The notes under the pieces are model-generated. The model searched no databases and was not told where the DNA came from. It saw nothing but the letters and a program-made list of their open reading frames with translations. Below are positions 61,403-64,000 of a DNA stretch of 64,000 nt, one piece after another. This stretch comes from Pseudomonas sp. CAN1. Its GTDB lineage: Bacteria > Pseudomonadota > Gammaproteobacteria > Pseudomonadales > Pseudomonadaceae. The stretch is taken from the NCBI RefSeq assembly GCF_030462585.1, contig NZ_JASMRU010000023.1, positions 11,045-75,044 of the forward strand, read 5' to 3'. A program made the translations under genes and the position numbers. The stretch's first letter is position 1, and every line of letters begins with the position of its first letter.

Positions 61403-62066
61403 CCTGGGCTTCCAGCAGGTAGCCCAGGCCGCGGAAGGTGACGATGCGCACCGAGCTGCCTTCGAGCTTCTTGCGCAGGCGGTGGACGTAGATTTCGATG
61501 GCATCGGCGCTGGCGTCCTGGTCCAGTCCGAATACCTGTGCCGCCAGTTGCTCCTTGCTCATCACCCGCCCCGGCCGGGCGATCAGCGCTTCCAGCACGG
61601 CCTGCTCGCGGGAGGTCAGGTTCATCGCCTGCTCGGCCAGGGTGAAGCGCCGCGCACCGAGGTCGTAGACCAGCTCGCCGCAACGCTGCTGCTGTTCGCC
61701 GCCGAGCACACTGCGGCGCAGCAGGGCTTTTACCCGCGCTTCCAACTCGGTGAGTTCGAAGGGTTTGGCCAGGTAATCGTCGGCGCCGAGATTCAGCCCG
61801 TGCACGCGGTCGCGCACTTCGCCACGGGCGGTGAGCATCAGCACCGGCAGGGTCTTGCCGCGCTCGCGCAGGCGCGCCAGCACCTGGAAGCCGTCGAGCC
61901 GCGGCAGGCCGACATCGAGGATCGCCAATGCGTAGTCCTCGCTGGCCAGGGCCAGGTCGGCAGCCACGCCGTCCTGCAGCAGGTCCACGGTCCAGCCGGC
62001 GCCCTTGAGAGCCTGGGCGACGCTTTCGCCGAGTTGCGGATGGTCTTCAACCAGGAGAATTCGCAC
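61395..62066 (-). CDS. tctD: response regulator, OmpR family (TctD-like)
   Basis: 223-residue regulator: receiver domain with phosphoacceptor Asp51 (ALAILDVGLPRLDGF), Lys in YLAKPFELTELEARV, and an OmpR-type winged helix (LTSREQAVLEALIARPGRVM, ADAIEIYVHRLRKKLEG). Divergent from opdH across 286 bases that should hold the target operator. Transcribed with tctE. TctD in Pseudomonas represses/activates tricarboxylate uptake genes; direction here not shown by sequence. Confidence 0.92.
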   Translation of the reverse strand: MRILLVEDHPQLGESVAQALKGAGWTVDLLQDGVAADLALASEDYALAILDVGLPRLDGFQVLARLRERGKTLPVLMLTARGEVRDRVHGLNLGADDYLAKPFELTELEARVKALLRRSVLGGEQQQRCGELVYDLGARRFTLAEQAMNLTSREQAVLEALIARPGRVMSKEQLAAQVFGLDQDASADAIEIYVHRLRKKLEGSSVRIVTFRGLGYLLEAQDG

Positions 62067-62329
62067 GCGTTTCCACTCCTCGGACTACAGGTTCGGGCCG
62101 GCAGTTTACCCATCCGCGAGCCGCTGTGAATGGGGGAAATTCGCTGAAATCACTGCGAAAGGAGACTGAAAGCCTGGCGAAAGCTTAGCCCGTTAGCATC
62201 GCTGACGAGCCGCCTCCCAACACCCGGATTTGCAGCGCCGACTGCCCAGGCGCAACGGAGGGAGAAGCGGACTCGACGACGGCAAAGACCGTCAACAGAG
62301 CGAAAGGCGGCGTGGTGCCCTTTCGCGAC

Positions 62330-62340
62330 AACAACAAGAA
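62330..62340 (+). promoter_or_regulatory. CA motif in the opdH leader
   Basis: AACAACAAGAA directly ahead of the CGGAGA ribosome site and 12 bases before the opdH ATG. Good AAnAAnAA match placed to let Hfq/Crc block translation. Confidence 0.6.
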
Positions 62341-62352
62341 CGGAGACCACAG

Positions 62353-63642
62353 ATGCCCACCGCCCAGCCATCGGCTGCACCGGCTTTTCGCAAGCCATTC
62401 GCGAACCGTCTGACCCCTACCCTGCTGGCCTTTGCCGGAGTCGCCCCGCTGTGCGAGGCCGCCGGTTTCATCGAAGACAGCAGCGCCACGCTCAGTACCC
62501 AGAACATCTACTTCAACCGCGATTTCCGCGACGGCACCGGCCAGTCCAAGCGCGAAGAATGGGCGCAGGGTTTCATCCTCGATTTCCAGTCCGGCTACAC
62601 CCCCGGCACCATCGGCGTCGGCCTGGATGCCATGGGCATGCTCGGCCTGAAACTCGATTCCTCGCCGGACCGCACCGGCACCGGCCTGCTACCGACCCAC
62701 GACGACGGCCGCGCCGCCGACGAGTACAGCAAGCTGGGCCTGACCGCCAAGTTCAAGGCCTCCGCAACCGAGCTGAAGATCGGCAGCCTGATCCCCGACC
62801 TGCCGACCCTGCAGCCCAACGACAGCCGCCTGTTCCCGCAGACCTTCGAAGGCGGCCTGCTCAATTCCACCGACCTGCCGGGCCTGAACTTCACCGGCGG
62901 GCGCCTGGAGAAGGTCAAGGACCGCGACTCCACCGACTACACCGACCTGGCGCTGAACAACAAGAACCGCCGCTTCTCCGGCGGCAGCGCCGAGGGCAAG
63001 CACTATGACCTGGCCGGCGGCGACTACAAGTTCACCGATAACCTCACCGGCCGTTACCACTACGCGCAGCTGGACGAGGTCTACCGCCAGCACTTCGTCG
63101 GCCTGCTCGCCAGCTACCCGCTGGGCCCCGGAAAATTCAGCGCCGATGTGCGCCTGGCGATCAGCGACGACCAGGGCGAAGCACGCGGCGGCGAGATCGA
63201 CAACCGCGCCTTCAACGGCCTGCTCGGATACGCCATCGGCGCCAACAAGTTCAGCGTCGGCTGGCAGCAGATGAGCGGCGACAGCGCCTTCCCCTACATC
63301 GACGGCAGCAACCCCTACCTCGTCAACTTCGTCCAGGTCGGCGACTTCGCCGAGACTGACGAGCGTTCCTGGCAGGTCCGCCACGACTACGACTTCGCCG
63401 GCCTCGGCCTCCCCGGCCTGACCCTGATGAATCGCTATATCAGCGGCGACAATGCCAGAATCAACGGCATGGACGGTCACGGCCAGGAATGGGAGCGCAA
63501 CACCGACATCAAGTACGTGGTCCAGAGCGGCCCGCTCAAGCACGTCGCGGTGCGCGTGCGTAACGCCACCTACCGCTCCAGCTTCGCGCGGGATGCCGAC
63601 GAAACACGTATCTACCTCAGCTACTCCCTGGCGATCTGGTAA
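62353..63642 (+). CDS. opdH: OprD-family porin OpdH (tricarboxylate/cis-aconitate)
   Basis: 429-residue outer-membrane channel of the OprD family. The signal peptide (about residues 1-38, ending PLCEAAG) is followed by the family start FIEDSSATLSTQNIYFNRDF. The 18-strand barrel ends with IYLSYSLAIW. The ATG at 62353 is chosen (an open frame to 62230 is leader). In P. aeruginosa OpdH (PA0755) passes tricarboxylates and lies with tctCBA; here it is followed 29 bases later by tctC and preceded by TctDE, agreeing with that assignment. Confidence 0.94.
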   Translation: MPTAQPSAAPAFRKPFANRLTPTLLAFAGVAPLCEAAGFIEDSSATLSTQNIYFNRDFRDGTGQSKREEWAQGFILDFQSGYTPGTIGVGLDAMGMLGLKLDSSPDRTGTGLLPTHDDGRAADEYSKLGLTAKFKASATELKIGSLIPDLPTLQPNDSRLFPQTFEGGLLNSTDLPGLNFTGGRLEKVKDRDSTDYTDLALNNKNRRFSGGSAEGKHYDLAGGDYKFTDNLTGRYHYAQLDEVYRQHFVGLLASYPLGPGKFSADVRLAISDDQGEARGGEIDNRAFNGLLGYAIGANKFSVGWQQMSGDSAFPYIDGSNPYLVNFVQVGDFAETDERSWQVRHDYDFAGLGLPGLTLMNRYISGDNARINGMDGHGQEWERNTDIKYVVQSGPLKHVAVRVRNATYRSSFARDADETRIYLSYSLAIW

Positions 63643-63648
63643 ACCGAC

Positions 63649-63658
63649 AACAACAAGA
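63649..63658 (+). promoter_or_regulatory. CA motif in the tctC leader
   Basis: AACAACAAGA immediately before the GAGAGG ribosome site, 14 bases before the tctC ATG; same motif and position as in opdH. Confidence 0.6.
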
Positions 63659-63671
63659 GAGGCATCGCACC

Positions 63672-64000
63672 ATGTCCACCGTCCTGCGCAACCTGACCCT
63701 CGCCGGCGCCGCCCTGCTCGCCGCCAGCCAACTGATGGCCGAGCCCAAGCGCCCGGAATGCATTGCCCCGGCCTCTCCCGGCGGCGGCTTCGACCTTACC
63801 TGCAAGCTGGCGCAGAGCGCCCTGGTGGACGAGAAACTGCTGACCAAGCCGATGCGCGTCACCTACATGCCCGGCGGCGTCGGTGCCGTGGCCTACAACG
63901 CGGTGGTCGCCCAGCGTCCGGCCGACGGCAACACCATCACCGCCTTCTCCAGCGGCTCGCTGCTGAACCTGGCCCAGGGCAAGTTCGGCCGCTTCGACGA
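63672..64000 (+). CDS. tctC: tripartite tricarboxylate transporter substrate-binding protein, 3' partial
   Basis: First 109 codons of a TctC-type periplasmic binding protein, cut off by the window end. Signal peptide MSTVLRNLTLAGAALLAASQ ends near LMA; the mature part reads EPKRPECIAPASPGGGFDLT with the family GGGFD loop and later YMPGGVGAVAYNAVV, both typical of the tripartite tricarboxylate (TTT) binding proteins. GAGAGG lies 8 bases upstream. Together with OpdH and TctDE it should serve citrate-type substrates; tctB and tctA are expected just beyond the window. Confidence 0.93.
   Translation, partial: MSTVLRNLTLAGAALLAASQLMAEPKRPECIAPASPGGGFDLTCKLAQSALVDEKLLTKPMRVTYMPGGVGAVAYNAVVAQRPADGNTITAFSSGSLLNLAQGKFGRFD

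Overview
The window is high-GC bacterial chromosome and almost certainly comes from a Pseudomonas of the P. aeruginosa / P. citronellolis / P. nitroreducens group. From about 29 kb to the end, gene content and order match, from memory, the P. aeruginosa PAO1 segment PA0783 to PA0754: putP, an AraC regulator, a zinc-type TonB receptor, a second Lon protease (asrA), icp, pdxJ-recO-era-rnc-DUF4845-lepB-lepA, algU-mucA-mucB-mucC-mucD, nadB, sdhE/ygfX, ygfZ, an HDOD gene, tctDE, opdH and tctC. The sigma-22 promoter of algU is also recognisable. Species assignment within the group is inference.

The first 29 kb is more mosaic. It holds the 3' part of an amidohydrolase gene, an outer-membrane protein, and a small enzyme cluster (DCC/DUF393, DUF3237, and an NTF2-like gene translationally coupled to a leucine-carboxyl-type methyltransferase). 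An aldo/keto reductase and ddlA follow. Next is a cobalamin-riboswitch operon: TonB receptor, (2Fe-2S) protein and BtuF-like binding protein, the last with a REP pair inside its signal-peptide region. After two small enzymes and a cupin comes an antitoxin with a frameshifted RelE/HigB-type toxin. A GlxA-type regulator is divergent from an isochorismatase-fold hydrolase. Then come lemA with an M48 peptidase, a CHMI-family isomerase, an amino-acid permease, another methyltransferase, an atypical class A penicillin-binding protein, a VF530 protein, azoR with an SMR exporter and a divergent LysR gene, and sotB.

The middle (29-44 kb) carries putP without an adjacent putA, an AraC regulator divergent from a TonB receptor preceded by a Zur-like box, a DUF815 ATPase, a cupin-AraC regulator, and asrA behind a textbook RpoH promoter. 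A repeat-rich stretch follows, then icp, a YhhN-type protein, a periplasmic binding protein, a lipoprotein, and cmoA-cmoB for tRNA wobble-uridine modification.

The right third is core genome: the lepA...pdxJ operon, the algU-muc envelope-stress operon (mucA is full length), nadB, and the tricarboxylate system (TctDE two-component system, OpdH porin, TctC binding protein). AAnAAnAA-type motifs, which are Hfq/Crc targets, lie in front of the permease, putP, opdH and tctC, suggesting shared catabolite repression.

Intergenic DNA is full of repeats: REP pairs (five or more), a 76-bp GTAGGGCG...GCCCTAC palindrome family (three full copies and one half), CTCTCCC elements, and a dispersed module of about 300 bp present as two nearly full inverted copies and one fragment. 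No tRNA, rRNA, CRISPR array, prophage or transposase gene was seen. I found no clearly undescribed multi-gene system. The most interesting items are the ~300-bp repeat module, the REP pair inside a signal peptide, the broken toxin and the divergent penicillin-binding protein.
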